Of a stretch of DNA of 38,451 bases, positions 14,900-25,153 are shown in pieces. Below the pieces are notes generated by a model. It saw nothing but the letters and a program-made list of their open reading frames with translations, was not told where the DNA came from and searched no databases. Source of the DNA: an uncultured Clostridia bacterium. Its GTDB lineage: Bacteria; Bacillota; Clostridia; Oscillospirales; Oscillospiraceae. The number at the start of each line of letters is the position of its first letter. The stretch's first letter is position 1. The stretch lies in NCBI GenBank assembly GCA_947164825.1, contig CAMUYE010000011.1:1-38451 (forward strand), in the 5' to 3' direction. The translations under genes and the position numbers were made by a program.

Positions 14900-15046
14900 A
14901 TACATTGAGAATGTGCCCCATTTGTATCTTGACAACTGAAAAAACCTTCGCACAGTTTTTTTACGAAATCGATTAACCTGCGCGTATATTGCCCGCCCAA
15001 GGGAACCGGGCGGATGATATAAAATTTTTTACAAGGAGACATGACA

Positions 15047-18000
15047 ATGAAGAACACATCGCTCCTCCGCCGTGTTCTGTCGGTGGTCCTCACCGTCGCT
15101 CTGCTCTGCACGCTGCTCGTACCCGCAGTGAGCGCTGAGAAGGGCACGGAGAAGACTGTTGAGGAATTGTCCCTCAAGCCGATTGATCCCGGCACGCTGG
15201 AGAATCAGAAGATCGGCAAGACCGAAGCTGATTCCTCCATCGAACAGGAAGCCCACGCCATGACGGACGTGGTTCGTGTTTCCATCGTGCTGGACAAGCC
15301 GTCCACTCTGGGCGCCGGCTTCAGCACCGAGGGAATTGCGAACAATCCCCAGGCCAAGGCTTACCGTGAGGGCCTCCGCGCCGACCAGGCTGCTCTGACC
15401 GCCAAGATCGAAAAGGCGATCGGCAACAAGCTGGACGTGCAGTGGAACCTGACCCTTGCGGCCAACAACATCTCCGCGAACGTGCTTTACGGCCAGATCG
15501 ACACCATCAAGGCTGTCGACGGCGTCAAGGACGTCTTCCTGGAGAACCGCTATGAGCCCGAGAAGGGCGAGAACGAGGACGAGCCCAACAACGGCGCCGC
15601 CTCCTACATGATCGGCTCCAACATTGCCTGGGCCAACGGCTACACCGGCGCGGGCAGCAAGGTCGCCATCATCGATACCGGCGCTGACTCCGAGCATCAG
15701 TCCTTCTCCGGCGAGGGCCTGGAGTACGCTTTTGCCCAGACCGCTGCGGAAAAGGGCATGAGCTACGACGAGTACGTGGCCTCCCTGAATCTGCTGACCC
15801 CTGAGGCCATTGACGCCGTCAAGGATCAGCTGAACGCCAACATCGGCTCCGGCGCTGCGGCTTACCGCAACACCAAGATCGGCTACGGCTACAACTACGT
15901 TGACAAGCAGGTCAACTACATCGAGCACATCAACGACAGCCAGGGCGAACATGGTTCCCACGTCTCTGGCATCGCCACCGGCAACCGCTTCATCAAGGTT
16001 GACGGTGAGTACAAGCCCGCGCTGAGCGCTGTCGGCACCCAGGGCGTCGCTCCCGACGCACAGCTGGTTGTCATGAAGGTCTTCGGCAAGGGCGGCGGCG
16101 CTTACGATTCCGACTACATGGTCGCCATCGAGGACGCCATCATCCTGGGCTGCGATTCCGCCAACCTGTCCCTGGGCTCCGGCTCCGCCGGCTTCAGCTT
16201 CTCCGGCTCCTATGAGAACGTCATGAACGAGCTGGTGGAGAACGGCCTGGTCGTCGCCATGTCCGCCGGCAACAGCTACGGCTGGTACGACACCCCCTAC
16301 AACGAGGCGATGTACCCCTATCTGTACGCCGAGGATATGAACTACGCCACCAACGGCAGCCCCGGCTCCTTCACCAACTCCCTGACCGTTGCCTCCGTGG
16401 ACAACCTGGGCCAGACCGGCATGCCGCTGATCGTCGGCGACCTGCACGTGTTCTACAGCGAGACCTCCGGCTACGGCAACAACCCCATCGCCACCATTGC
16501 CGGCAATGAGTACGAGTACGTCTACTTCGACAACTTCGGCGCCGACGGCGACGGCAACAGCCAGCTCGCTCCCTACGCCGAGGCCATCGCGGGCAAGATC
16601 GTGTTCTGCTCCCGCGGCACCTCCTCCTTCTTCCAGAAGGTCAACGCCGCCGCCGAGGCCGGCGCTGTGGCTTGCGTGATCTACAACAACCAGCCCGGCG
16701 TCATCAACATGAACCTGACCGGCGTCACCACCAACATCCCCGCGGTCTCCATCACCCAGGCCGACGGCCTTGCCATCAAGGCCCAGTCCGAGGCTGTGGA
16801 GGCTGACGACGGCACCACCTACTACACCGGCACCATGAGCATCGGCAAGGAGCTCGAAGTGCAGGTCCCGGAGGTCACCGACACCGTTACCGTGTCCTCC
16901 TTCTCCTCCTGGGGCGGCCCCGGCTCCATGGTTCTGAAGCCCGAGATCCTGGCCCCCGGCGGATCCATCTACTCCGTCAACGGCCTGAACAACGCGGGCG
17001 GCGGCCATGACCAGTACGAGGTCATGTCCGGTACCTCCATGGCTTCTCCCCAGGTCGCCGGTATGGCTGCCGTTATGGGTCAGTACATCCGCGACAACAA
17101 CCTGTGCGAGAAGACCGGCCTGAGCGCCCGTCAGCTCACCAACTCCCTGCTGATGTCCACCGCCCATCCCGTGTTCGACGCTGACGGCAATTACTGGCCC
17201 GTCATCCGGGTCGGCGCAGGTCTCGGCAACGTGGCCGACGCCACCGCCGCCCAGTCCTACATCCTGATGGACGAGGAAGCCACCATGTTCCCCGACTCCG
17301 CCATGGACGGCAAGGTCAAGGCCGAGCTGGGCGACGATCCCGATTACACCGGCGAGTACGAGTACTCCTTCACCCTCTATCCCATGGAAGGCTCCAAGGA
17401 GTTCACCCTCCGCACCGACATCTTCACCCAGTGGCTGGCCGGCAACGGCGGTTACGGCATGCTCCAGGATCAGGGCACCGTCCTCCTGGGCTCCGAGACC
17501 ACCTATGAGATCAACGGCGAGACCATTGGCGAGGTCTTCGAGGTCGAGGCCGACGTCAACAAGGACGGCGTGACCGACGAGGCCGACGCCCAGGCTATCC
17601 TGGACCACATCACCGGCGAAGAGGCCGAAGGCGCTGCCTTCGACGCCGAGGTTGCTGACCTGGACGGCGACGGCGCCATCACCACCTTCGACGCCAAGCT
17701 GATCCTTGACGCCTGCGGTTCTGAGCCCATCACCATCACCGAGCCCACCAAGGTCACGGTCCACATCAAGATCGACGAGGGCGACAGAGACTTCCTGCTC
17801 AACTACATGACCAAGGGCTTCTACGTCCAGGGCTACACCTATGTGGACCCCGTGGCGGATGAGGAAGGCGCGATGGACGTTGTCCACTCCATCCCCATCT
17901 ACGGCTTCTGCGGCAACTGGACCGATCCCGCCATGCTGGACCGCACCTCCGTCATCGACGAGGCCTATGGCACCGGCAAGCTGCCCTACCTGGCCAACAC

Positions 18001-21000
18001 CAACACCAACTACCTGTCCCTGAAGAACGCCGACGGCGAGACCAGCGTCTACATGGGCAACCCCTACATCATCGAGGACGAGTTCCCCGCTGAGAAGCTG
18101 GCCATGAACAGCAACGACACCGTTCAGGCCTACAACTACATCAACATCCGCAACGCTGCCACCATGGGCTTCGCGGTTCTGGACGAGGACGGCAAGGTCC
18201 TCTTCGCGCAGGCTACCCCGGGTCAGTTCTTCGCGCCCTACTACTACGTGAACGGCAGCGCCTGGCAGCAGTACAGCCCCCGCAACTTCAACGTGGGCAA
18301 GAAGCTGGCCTCCGCCGGCGTGGCGGAAGGCGACAAGGTCACCGTCGGCTTCTACGCCCTGCCCGAGTACTACGGCGTGATGAACGCCAAGATGAACGGC
18401 GAAGTCGCCACCACCGGCGGTCTGGACAGCGAAGGCTTCAAGGCCATGCTGGAGGCCGGCCTGATCGGCGAGGGCGCCGGCATCAAGTATGACGTCACCA
18501 TCGACGACACCGATCCCGTTGTGATCGGCGCTCTGAAGGACCTCATCACCGGCGACATCTACGTCAAGTGCTCCGACAACCGCTACGTGGCCTATGTGGC
18601 CATCATGAACAAGTCCGGCAGTAAGGTCTACTTCGAGACCGTTCCCGAGCAGTCCGAGCCCGGCGAGGAGCTTGAGGTTCCTCTGAACCTCGAGGGCATC
18701 TCCCTGCCCAAGGAAGTCACCCTGTTCGTGGGCGACTACGCCGGCAACGAGGTCGCCTTCAAGGTTGACCTGGGCGGCGGCGACGACAGCGGCGACGAGC
18801 TCGGCGGCACCATGCTCGGCTTTGTCGGCGCTCGCAGCACCACCGGCGTGGGCAGCGGCGACCGTGTTTGGGAGATCAACCCCGACGAGGTCAGCTGCGA
18901 TACCTCCGGCGGCAGCCTGACCGGCGTTGGTCTGTTTGCCAACATCAACGTGACTGTGACCGCCGCTGAGTACGTGGACGGCTACATCTTCATGGCCGGC
19001 AACGACGGCTACTTCTACGTGGCCGACGTCAACGCCATGGACGAGGTCATGATGGTCGGCAAGTACGCGCAGACCGTGCCCGCCATCCTTGACATGGCCT
19101 TCAACTACCGTGACAAGCAGCTCTACGTCCTGGGTGACAACAACAAGCTGTACACGATGGACCTGGTCACCGGCGCGCTGACCGAGTGCGCCAGACTGGC
19201 TGCTTCGGATTCCGCTTCCGCCAATTTCAACGCCCTTGCCATCGACGACGACGGCAACTTCTACACCGCGAACAACGGCAGCACCTCCTCTGCCAAGCTC
19301 TACAAGTTCACGCTGGACGATCTCGAGCTGGTCGAGATTCCCGTCTTCGACAACGGCTGGTTCTTCAACTCCTCCGCCGAGCTGAATGGCTGGACCATGC
19401 TTGACAGGGACGGCGACGGCAACACCTTCGCCTACAACAGCAGCGCCGCCCAGGAAGGCGCCGGCGGCATCGGCTCCCGCTGGTGCTCCAGCGCGAACGT
19501 GGACGACTGGGCGATCTCCCCGGCCATCGACCTGACCGAGTACGAGAACGCGGAGCTCTCCTTCTGGGTCAGAAAGTCCTCCGCTACGTGGGAGGAGAAC
19601 TATGACGTCTACGTCGGCACCACCAAGAACCCGGACGAAATGGTCGAGGTCGTTCCCCAGACCCCGGCGGATAGCGTCTGGACCAACGTGAAGGTTGACC
19701 TTGCCGACTACCTGGGCGAGGAAGAGATCTACGTGGCCATCCGTCACGACGGCGGCAGAGACCAGTACTATCTCTACGTTGACGCCGTGCAGATCCAGGG
19801 CGACAAGATCAGCGACGAGCCCGTCGAGCCGCAGTACGAGGGCGTCATCACCGCCGCTCCCGTCGGCACCGCTTACCTGGGCTTCTACAACTACAGCAAC
19901 GGCGGCGGCTTCGCCTGGGACCACAACAAGGGTATCCTCTACGCCGTCTCCAACTACAGCGCCACCGGCGACTACGACCACTACCTGTGGATCGTGGACA
20001 CCGAGACCGGCGTGGGCGCCCGTGCCAATACCGTCGGCACCGGCAGCGGCTACTCCAACATCTCCGGCCGTCTGTACGCCAACGTCTGCGGCCTGATCGT
20101 CATCCCCAGCACCAGCGCCCTCATCACGCCCACCGACGAGGCCACCGACCTGATCGTTGAGCCCGAGGAGATCAACCTGCTGGTCGGCCAGAGCAGCGAG
20201 CCCATCCAGGCCTACGTCCTGCCCTGGACCCTGACCGACAAGGACGTCACCATGGAGTCCAACGACGAGACCATCGCCACCGTGAAGGACGGCGTTGTCA
20301 CCGGCGTCGCCGTGGGCAGCACCACCATCACCGTGACCACCGTGGCTGAGCCTCACCTGACCAAGGACGTCACCGTCAACGTGGAAGAGGCTCCCGCTGC
20401 GGAGATTCGCGGCATCATCTGGGACGAGAACGGCAAGGGCCAGGCCTCTGTCTTCAGCTCCGACGCCACCAACGATTGGGAAGCCCTGTCTGTCGTCGGC
20501 CAGTTCCGCTGGGGCGCCAGAGTCAACGACATGGTCTACGGCTCCACCGACGACACCATGTACGCCTTCGACGCCGATACCTACGAGGTTGAGACCTACG
20601 GCGGCATTGTCTCCATGTGGATCCCCTCCGACGCGGATGCGGTGCCGCAGGACCTGCGCGACGCCTTCGCTGAGATGGGCTACAACGTCGGCCCCGTCAT
20701 CGGCCCCAACAACAACGGCACCTACATGACCATGCTCGACCCCGAGGCCGGCAGCCTGATCTACTTCGATCTGTCTGACACCGACTTCGCCACCGATCCC
20801 ATGGCCACCATCACCTTCGCCGGCCGCACCACCTACAGCGGCGACGACAACGCTGCCGCCTACTACGTCATGTCCGAGAGCGGCAAGCTGTTCCTGTTCT
20901 CCATGAACCACGAGGGCAGCCTGACCTGGAATGAGATCGGCGAGACCGGCATCGACCTGACCGGCGTGTCCGACGCCACCAACCAGATCTGGGCCTCCAT

Positions 21001-24000
21001 GGTCTACGATCCGGAGAACGACTTCCTGTATCTGTCCCATTACGACGGCGTTGGCGATCTGGCTTACCTGTACGCCATCGATCCCAACGATCCCGCCCGC
21101 AACGGCCAGGTCGGCGACTTCAACGAGTCTGTCTGGCCCGTCACCGGTCTGTACCAGTATGAGCCCGCCACCGACCTGTCCCTGAGCGTTGAGCCCACCG
21201 ACATCGTTCTCTTCGAGGGCGATACCGCTGAGGTCAAGATCAAGGTCAAGCTGGGCGAGACCAACGAGTACACCGCGGAGATCGCGGATCCCGCCATTGC
21301 TTCCTTCGAGGACGGCGTTGTGACCGGCCTGAAGGAGGGCGAGACCACCCTGACCGTCACCACCGTGGACGCCAACGCGGAAGGCGAGCATCTGTCCGAG
21401 ACCGTCAACATCAAGGTCAAGGGTCTGAAGGTTGTCGAGGCGTTCATCGGCGCCCAGGTTTCTGACGCCAAGGGCGTGCGCTTCACCAAGATCAGCCTGG
21501 ACGGCCCCGTGGCCTCCAACAAGGGCTTTGACGCTCCCGGCGACGTGACCTCCGGCGCTCGCGCGGGCGACATCTACATCGCCGGCGTCGGCACCACGCC
21601 TTACGTCCTGGATGCCGAGACCTTCGAGGCCACCGACTCCTGGAACGGCATCGACGCCTACTACAGCCAGTATCCCGCCATGGATATTGCCAACTACCCG
21701 AACCACATCAACTCCGAGGGCGCCGTGGACAACCACAAGGCTCTGTTCACCACCTCCATCGGCTGGCTGGTATGGCCCGACTACTACGGCTGGAACCTGA
21801 GCTCCTACTTCCCCACCATGTCCGGTCTCTGCTTCGCGGGCACCGACGTGAACGACGATGACGAGACCATCTACGTCTACTACATGCTGACCGCGGAAGG
21901 CATGCTGTATGAGCTGGACGTCACGCCCGAGGCCGGCTCCCTGAATTACGCCGAGCTTCTCGACACAGGCCTGACATTCGAGCAGGGCGAGATCTCCATG
22001 GCCTGGATCACCAACGCCGGTCTCCACGGCGATTGGGAGATCGACGTCAGCGATGAGGGCATCGTTGTGGCCGACAACACCACCAAGGTGCTCTACTACA
22101 TCGACTTCACCGCTGAGAACGCGGAGGACGTGGTCTGCAAGATCGGTACTCTGGACGCCGACAACGTCTCCGGCCTGTACGGCACCTTCGACGACATGGT
22201 TTCCCTGAACGGCGCCGAGCCCGAGCCTCCCACGCCCGTCTACGACGGCGATCTCATCCAGGGCTTCTACTTTGAGACCGAGGACGAGGCCAACGAGTGG
22301 ACCGTGGTTGACGCGGACGGCGACGGCTACAACTGGACCTGGAACCAGAACACCGCTTCCTGGTTCGACGGAACGCCTGACTTCAACTCCTGGGCCTCCG
22401 AGGGCACCGGCTGCATGGCCTCCGCCTCCTACATCAACACCGTAGGCGCGCTGAATCCCGACAACTGGATGGTCTACGGCCCCATCGACCTGAGCGAGGC
22501 TGCGGACGACGCCATCGTCTCCCTCAAGGCCAAGGGTCTGGATCCCAGCTACGCTTCGGAGAAGTTCGCCATCTACGCCGGCACCTCCGCCGACGTTGAC
22601 AGCATGACGCAGATCAGCAACGTGTTCACCACCGACGGCGAATACAAGCAGTACGTTGGTTCCCTTGCTGATTTCGTCGGCGAGGAAGAGGTCTACATCG
22701 CCCTCCGGCACTGGAACATCTCCGACATGTACATCCTGCTGGTTGACGAGGTCGAGGTTCTCCACAACCTGACCGAGGAAATCCCCGACGATCCCGATCC
22801 CATCGGCGGCGACAGCGCCTATGCTTGGGACTTCGAGGCCGATCCCGCTGCTGCCGGCTGGACCTTCGTGGACTCCGACAACGACGGTTACAACTGGTAC
22901 TGGCACGTCAACACCGGCACCGGCAACCACACCACGCACAGCGGCGACGGCGTCATTGCGTCCGAGTCCTACCATAACAATGATGACGGCGAGACCGGCG
23001 TGGTTCTGACCCCCGACAACTGGGCCATCTCCCCCGCCTTCGACCTGAGCGAGGCCGCTTCCGCCGGTCTGTCTATCTGGGCCATGGGCCAGGATTCCAA
23101 CTACGCCGCTGAGAAGTTCCAGCTCTACGCCGGAACCACCCCGAACGTCAGCGAGATGCAGGCGGTTTCCAGCCTGTTCACCGCCACCGGCGCTTACGTC
23201 AACTACACTGCCGACCTGAGCGACTTCGCCGGTGAGGATACGGTCTATGTTGCCATCCGCCACTACAACGTCTCCGACATGTTCATCCTGAACGTGGACG
23301 ACGTGGAGATCCTGGTGACGGCCGCTGAGGACGGCGACGCCCTCAAGAACGTGCCCGCCAAGACCTACGAGGCGGTTCCCATGAACTACACCCGTAAGCC
23401 TCTGGCCGACGGCACCGGCGTGGCGAGCATCGCCGCGGCGGCTGACGTCACCGGCGTGGCCGAGATGAGCAGATTCGGCGAGCAGACCCAGGCTGTGGGC
23501 GGCACCAACGCCCTCAAGGCCGGTCTGAGCAAGTCCGAGCTCCGCAAGCCCATCGACGAGACTGTCGTTGAGAACGGCAGTGTCCAGATCGTCCTGAGCG
23601 ACGACGAGGCCACCACCAACGGCCTGTTCACCGTCACCTACAACGCTGACGAGCTGACCTACGTGGACACCGTCTCCGGCCTGCCCTTCAAGTCCATCCA
23701 CCACGAGATCCGTGAGCCCGCCGAGGGTGAGGAGCCCGCTCTGCGCACCGGCGTCATCACCTTCGCCTACGCCTCCAAGGACGAGATCCCCGCTGAGGAG
23801 ACCCTGGCTACCCTGAACTTCACCTACGAGGGTGCCGTCGATACCACCGTGGTCGTGGTGCCTCTGGAGCGCAACGAGGAGTTCGCGATCGAGGACGAGG
23901 AGCTCGTCATCGAGATCAAGGACGGCGAGCAGCCTCCCGTCGAGGAAGAGATCTTTGAGCTGATCGACGTCCTGAAGGACGGCGACAAGGTCGTTATCTA

Positions 24001-25015
24001 CAACCCGATGGCCGGCATGGCTGTCTCCAACGCCGATCTGTCCGCCGAGCAGCCCAGCTACCGCGCCGGCGTGGCCGTGACGCCCGAGGACAACAAGATC
24101 GTCAACCCCGTTTCCGAAATCATCTGGACTGTCCAGGTCACCGAGACCGGCGTCAAGTTCCTTGACGCGGAAGGCCACATCCTTTCCATGGAGAGCAAGG
24201 GCCTCGAGCTCGACAAGACCAACGACATCTGGGAGATCCGCAGCCGCAACGAGGAAGACTTCACCGTCAACATCGTGAACACCACCGCCGCTCCCGGCAG
24301 CTCCGGCGACCCGAAGGCTCTGGAGTGGTACACCAAGTACTCCGAGTTCAGCACCCACTACCTGAGCGCTGACGACGGCCAGTTCATCTTCGAGCTCTAC
24401 GCCAAGACCGAAGGCGGCGAGACTCCTCCCGAGCATGATTGCAAGATCACGCACTTCGTGGACGTCATGGAAGCCTATCCCGATCCCGAGAGCCCCGAGC
24501 ACAAGGCCATCGAATGGGCCTACGTCAACGGCTACACCGCCGGTATCGACGAAACCCACTTCGGCGTCGGCAAGAGCCTGACCCGTGCCGAGACCGCGAC
24601 CTTCTTCTGGACCATCGAGGGCAAGCCCGAGATCAGCGAGGATATGTTCGAGAATCCGTTCTCCGACGTCAAGCCCGGCAAGTGGTACACCAAGTACGTC
24701 CTGTGGGCCTACAGCAAGGGCCTGGTCAGCGGTTACGAGGATGGCACCTACCGTCCGAACAACGAGCTGAACCGCGGCGAGATCCTCACCCTCATGTATG
24801 CCTACGACGGGAAGCCTTCCGTTGAGGCCCTTGAGAATCCGTACTCCGACGTGGCCGCCGGCAAGTGGTACGAAGCTCCCGCCAAGTGGGCTTACCACAA
24901 TGGCATCGAGTGCGGCGAGGACGGCGTCTTCGCCCGCAACACGGTCGTCATGCGTGAGACCTTCGTCCTCTACCTGTACCGCTACATGGAGAAGGACTGC
25001 CTGGATACTCCCTGA
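15047..25015 (+). CDS. Giant SLH-anchored subtilisin-like (S8) surface protease with dockerin- and cohesin-like modules
   Basis: About 3,322 residues, secreted. The ATG at 15047 has AAGGAG eight bases upstream; another at 15041 is too close. A signal peptide covers about 1-28. The S8 catalytic triad is complete: Asp210 (VAIIDTG), His302 (GEHGSHVSG), Ser664 (MSGTSMASP). A PA-type insert lies at about 478-585, as in lactocepin/C5a-peptidase enzymes. At about 836-890 two calcium loops (DVNKDGVTDEADAQAIL, DLDGDGAITTFDAKLIL) form a type I dockerin-like module. Further on come choice-of-anchor J/cleaved-adhesin-like modules (about 1435-1585, 2400-2575, 2590-2757), Ig-like Big_2 modules (about 1699-1785, 2041-2126), propeller-like spacers, a cohesin-like module (about 2841-2947) and three SLH domains (about 3132-3322) that would bind cell-wall polymers. 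Codon use looks optimised, suggesting high expression. It probably digests extracellular protein at the cell surface. Confidence 0.93.
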   Translation: MKNTSLLRRVLSVVLTVALLCTLLVPAVSAEKGTEKTVEELSLKPIDPGTLENQKIGKTEADSSIEQEAHAMTDVVRVSIVLDKPSTLGAGFSTEGIANNPQAKAYREGLRADQAALTAKIEKAIGNKLDVQWNLTLAANNISANVLYGQIDTIKAVDGVKDVFLENRYEPEKGENEDEPNNGAASYMIGSNIAWANGYTGAGSKVAIIDTGADSEHQSFSGEGLEYAFAQTAAEKGMSYDEYVASLNLLTPEAIDAVKDQLNANIGSGAAAYRNTKIGYGYNYVDKQVNYIEHINDSQGEHGSHVSGIATGNRFIKVDGEYKPALSAVGTQGVAPDAQLVVMKVFGKGGGAYDSDYMVAIEDAIILGCDSANLSLGSGSAGFSFSGSYENVMNELVENGLVVAMSAGNSYGWYDTPYNEAMYPYLYAEDMNYATNGSPGSFTNSLTVASVDNLGQTGMPLIVGDLHVFYSETSGYGNNPIATIAGNEYEYVYFDNFGADGDGNSQLAPYAEAIAGKIVFCSRGTSSFFQKVNAAAEAGAVACVIYNNQPGVINMNLTGVTTNIPAVSITQADGLAIKAQSEAVEADDGTTYYTGTMSIGKELEVQVPEVTDTVTVSSFSSWGGPGSMVLKPEILAPGGSIYSVNGLNNAGGGHDQYEVMSGTSMASPQVAGMAAVMGQYIRDNNLCEKTGLSARQLTNSLLMSTAHPVFDADGNYWPVIRVGAGLGNVADATAAQSYILMDEEATMFPDSAMDGKVKAELGDDPDYTGEYEYSFTLYPMEGSKEFTLRTDIFTQWLAGNGGYGMLQDQGTVLLGSETTYEINGETIGEVFEVEADVNKDGVTDEADAQAILDHITGEEAEGAAFDAEVADLDGDGAITTFDAKLILDACGSEPITITEPTKVTVHIKIDEGDRDFLLNYMTKGFYVQGYTYVDPVADEEGAMDVVHSIPIYGFCGNWTDPAMLDRTSVIDEAYGTGKLPYLANTNTNYLSLKNADGETSVYMGNPYIIEDEFPAEKLAMNSNDTVQAYNYINIRNAATMGFAVLDEDGKVLFAQATPGQFFAPYYYVNGSAWQQYSPRNFNVGKKLASAGVAEGDKVTVGFYALPEYYGVMNAKMNGEVATTGGLDSEGFKAMLEAGLIGEGAGIKYDVTIDDTDPVVIGALKDLITGDIYVKCSDNRYVAYVAIMNKSGSKVYFETVPEQSEPGEELEVPLNLEGISLPKEVTLFVGDYAGNEVAFKVDLGGGDDSGDELGGTMLGFVGARSTTGVGSGDRVWEINPDEVSCDTSGGSLTGVGLFANINVTVTAAEYVDGYIFMAGNDGYFYVADVNAMDEVMMVGKYAQTVPAILDMAFNYRDKQLYVLGDNNKLYTMDLVTGALTECARLAASDSASANFNALAIDDDGNFYTANNGSTSSAKLYKFTLDDLELVEIPVFDNGWFFNSSAELNGWTMLDRDGDGNTFAYNSSAAQEGAGGIGSRWCSSANVDDWAISPAIDLTEYENAELSFWVRKSSATWEENYDVYVGTTKNPDEMVEVVPQTPADSVWTNVKVDLADYLGEEEIYVAIRHDGGRDQYYLYVDAVQIQGDKISDEPVEPQYEGVITAAPVGTAYLGFYNYSNGGGFAWDHNKGILYAVSNYSATGDYDHYLWIVDTETGVGARANTVGTGSGYSNISGRLYANVCGLIVIPSTSALITPTDEATDLIVEPEEINLLVGQSSEPIQAYVLPWTLTDKDVTMESNDETIATVKDGVVTGVAVGSTTITVTTVAEPHLTKDVTVNVEEAPAAEIRGIIWDENGKGQASVFSSDATNDWEALSVVGQFRWGARVNDMVYGSTDDTMYAFDADTYEVETYGGIVSMWIPSDADAVPQDLRDAFAEMGYNVGPVIGPNNNGTYMTMLDPEAGSLIYFDLSDTDFATDPMATITFAGRTTYSGDDNAAAYYVMSESGKLFLFSMNHEGSLTWNEIGETGIDLTGVSDATNQIWASMVYDPENDFLYLSHYDGVGDLAYLYAIDPNDPARNGQVGDFNESVWPVTGLYQYEPATDLSLSVEPTDIVLFEGDTAEVKIKVKLGETNEYTAEIADPAIASFEDGVVTGLKEGETTLTVTTVDANAEGEHLSETVNIKVKGLKVVEAFIGAQVSDAKGVRFTKISLDGPVASNKGFDAPGDVTSGARAGDIYIAGVGTTPYVLDAETFEATDSWNGIDAYYSQYPAMDIANYPNHINSEGAVDNHKALFTTSIGWLVWPDYYGWNLSSYFPTMSGLCFAGTDVNDDDETIYVYYMLTAEGMLYELDVTPEAGSLNYAELLDTGLTFEQGEISMAWITNAGLHGDWEIDVSDEGIVVADNTTKVLYYIDFTAENAEDVVCKIGTLDADNVSGLYGTFDDMVSLNGAEPEPPTPVYDGDLIQGFYFETEDEANEWTVVDADGDGYNWTWNQNTASWFDGTPDFNSWASEGTGCMASASYINTVGALNPDNWMVYGPIDLSEAADDAIVSLKAKGLDPSYASEKFAIYAGTSADVDSMTQISNVFTTDGEYKQYVGSLADFVGEEEVYIALRHWNISDMYILLVDEVEVLHNLTEEIPDDPDPIGGDSAYAWDFEADPAAAGWTFVDSDNDGYNWYWHVNTGTGNHTTHSGDGVIASESYHNNDDGETGVVLTPDNWAISPAFDLSEAASAGLSIWAMGQDSNYAAEKFQLYAGTTPNVSEMQAVSSLFTATGAYVNYTADLSDFAGEDTVYVAIRHYNVSDMFILNVDDVEILVTAAEDGDALKNVPAKTYEAVPMNYTRKPLADGTGVASIAAAADVTGVAEMSRFGEQTQAVGGTNALKAGLSKSELRKPIDETVVENGSVQIVLSDDEATTNGLFTVTYNADELTYVDTVSGLPFKSIHHEIREPAEGEEPALRTGVITFAYASKDEIPAEETLATLNFTYEGAVDTTVVVVPLERNEEFAIEDEELVIEIKDGEQPPVEEEIFELIDVLKDGDKVVIYNPMAGMAVSNADLSAEQPSYRAGVAVTPEDNKIVNPVSEIIWTVQVTETGVKFLDAEGHILSMESKGLELDKTNDIWEIRSRNEEDFTVNIVNTTAAPGSSGDPKALEWYTKYSEFSTHYLSADDGQFIFELYAKTEGGETPPEHDCKITHFVDVMEAYPDPESPEHKAIEWAYVNGYTAGIDETHFGVGKSLTRAETATFFWTIEGKPEISEDMFENPFSDVKPGKWYTKYVLWAYSKGLVSGYEDGTYRPNNELNRGEILTLMYAYDGKPSVEALENPYSDVAAGKWYEAPAKWAYHNGIECGEDGVFARNTVVMRETFVLYLYRYMEKDCLDTP

Positions 25016-25054
25016 TCCCTCAGGCAATTCCGGCATAAGCTGAAACAAACCAAC

Positions 25055-25080
25055 GCCCGGAGCGGGCAACCGCTCCGGGC
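25055..25080 (+). terminator. GC-rich hairpin after the giant gene
   Basis: An 11-bp perfect stem, GCCCGGAGCGG / CCGCTCCGGGC, with a GCAA tetraloop. No T-tract follows, so it may protect the mRNA 3' end or assist the terminator at 25105-25146. Confidence 0.65.
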
Positions 25081-25104
25081 AACCGGAAAGTTTCTCCAAA
25101 CAAA

Positions 25105-25146
25105 ACAAAAAACCCTGGCTGCTTTGCAGCCAGGGTTTTTTGTTTA
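25105..25146 (+). terminator. Rho-independent terminator of the giant gene
   Basis: AACCCTGGCTGC / GCAGCCAGGGTT stem with a short loop, A-run before and TTTTTT after. Confidence 0.9.
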
Positions 25147-25153
25147 CGTCGGC

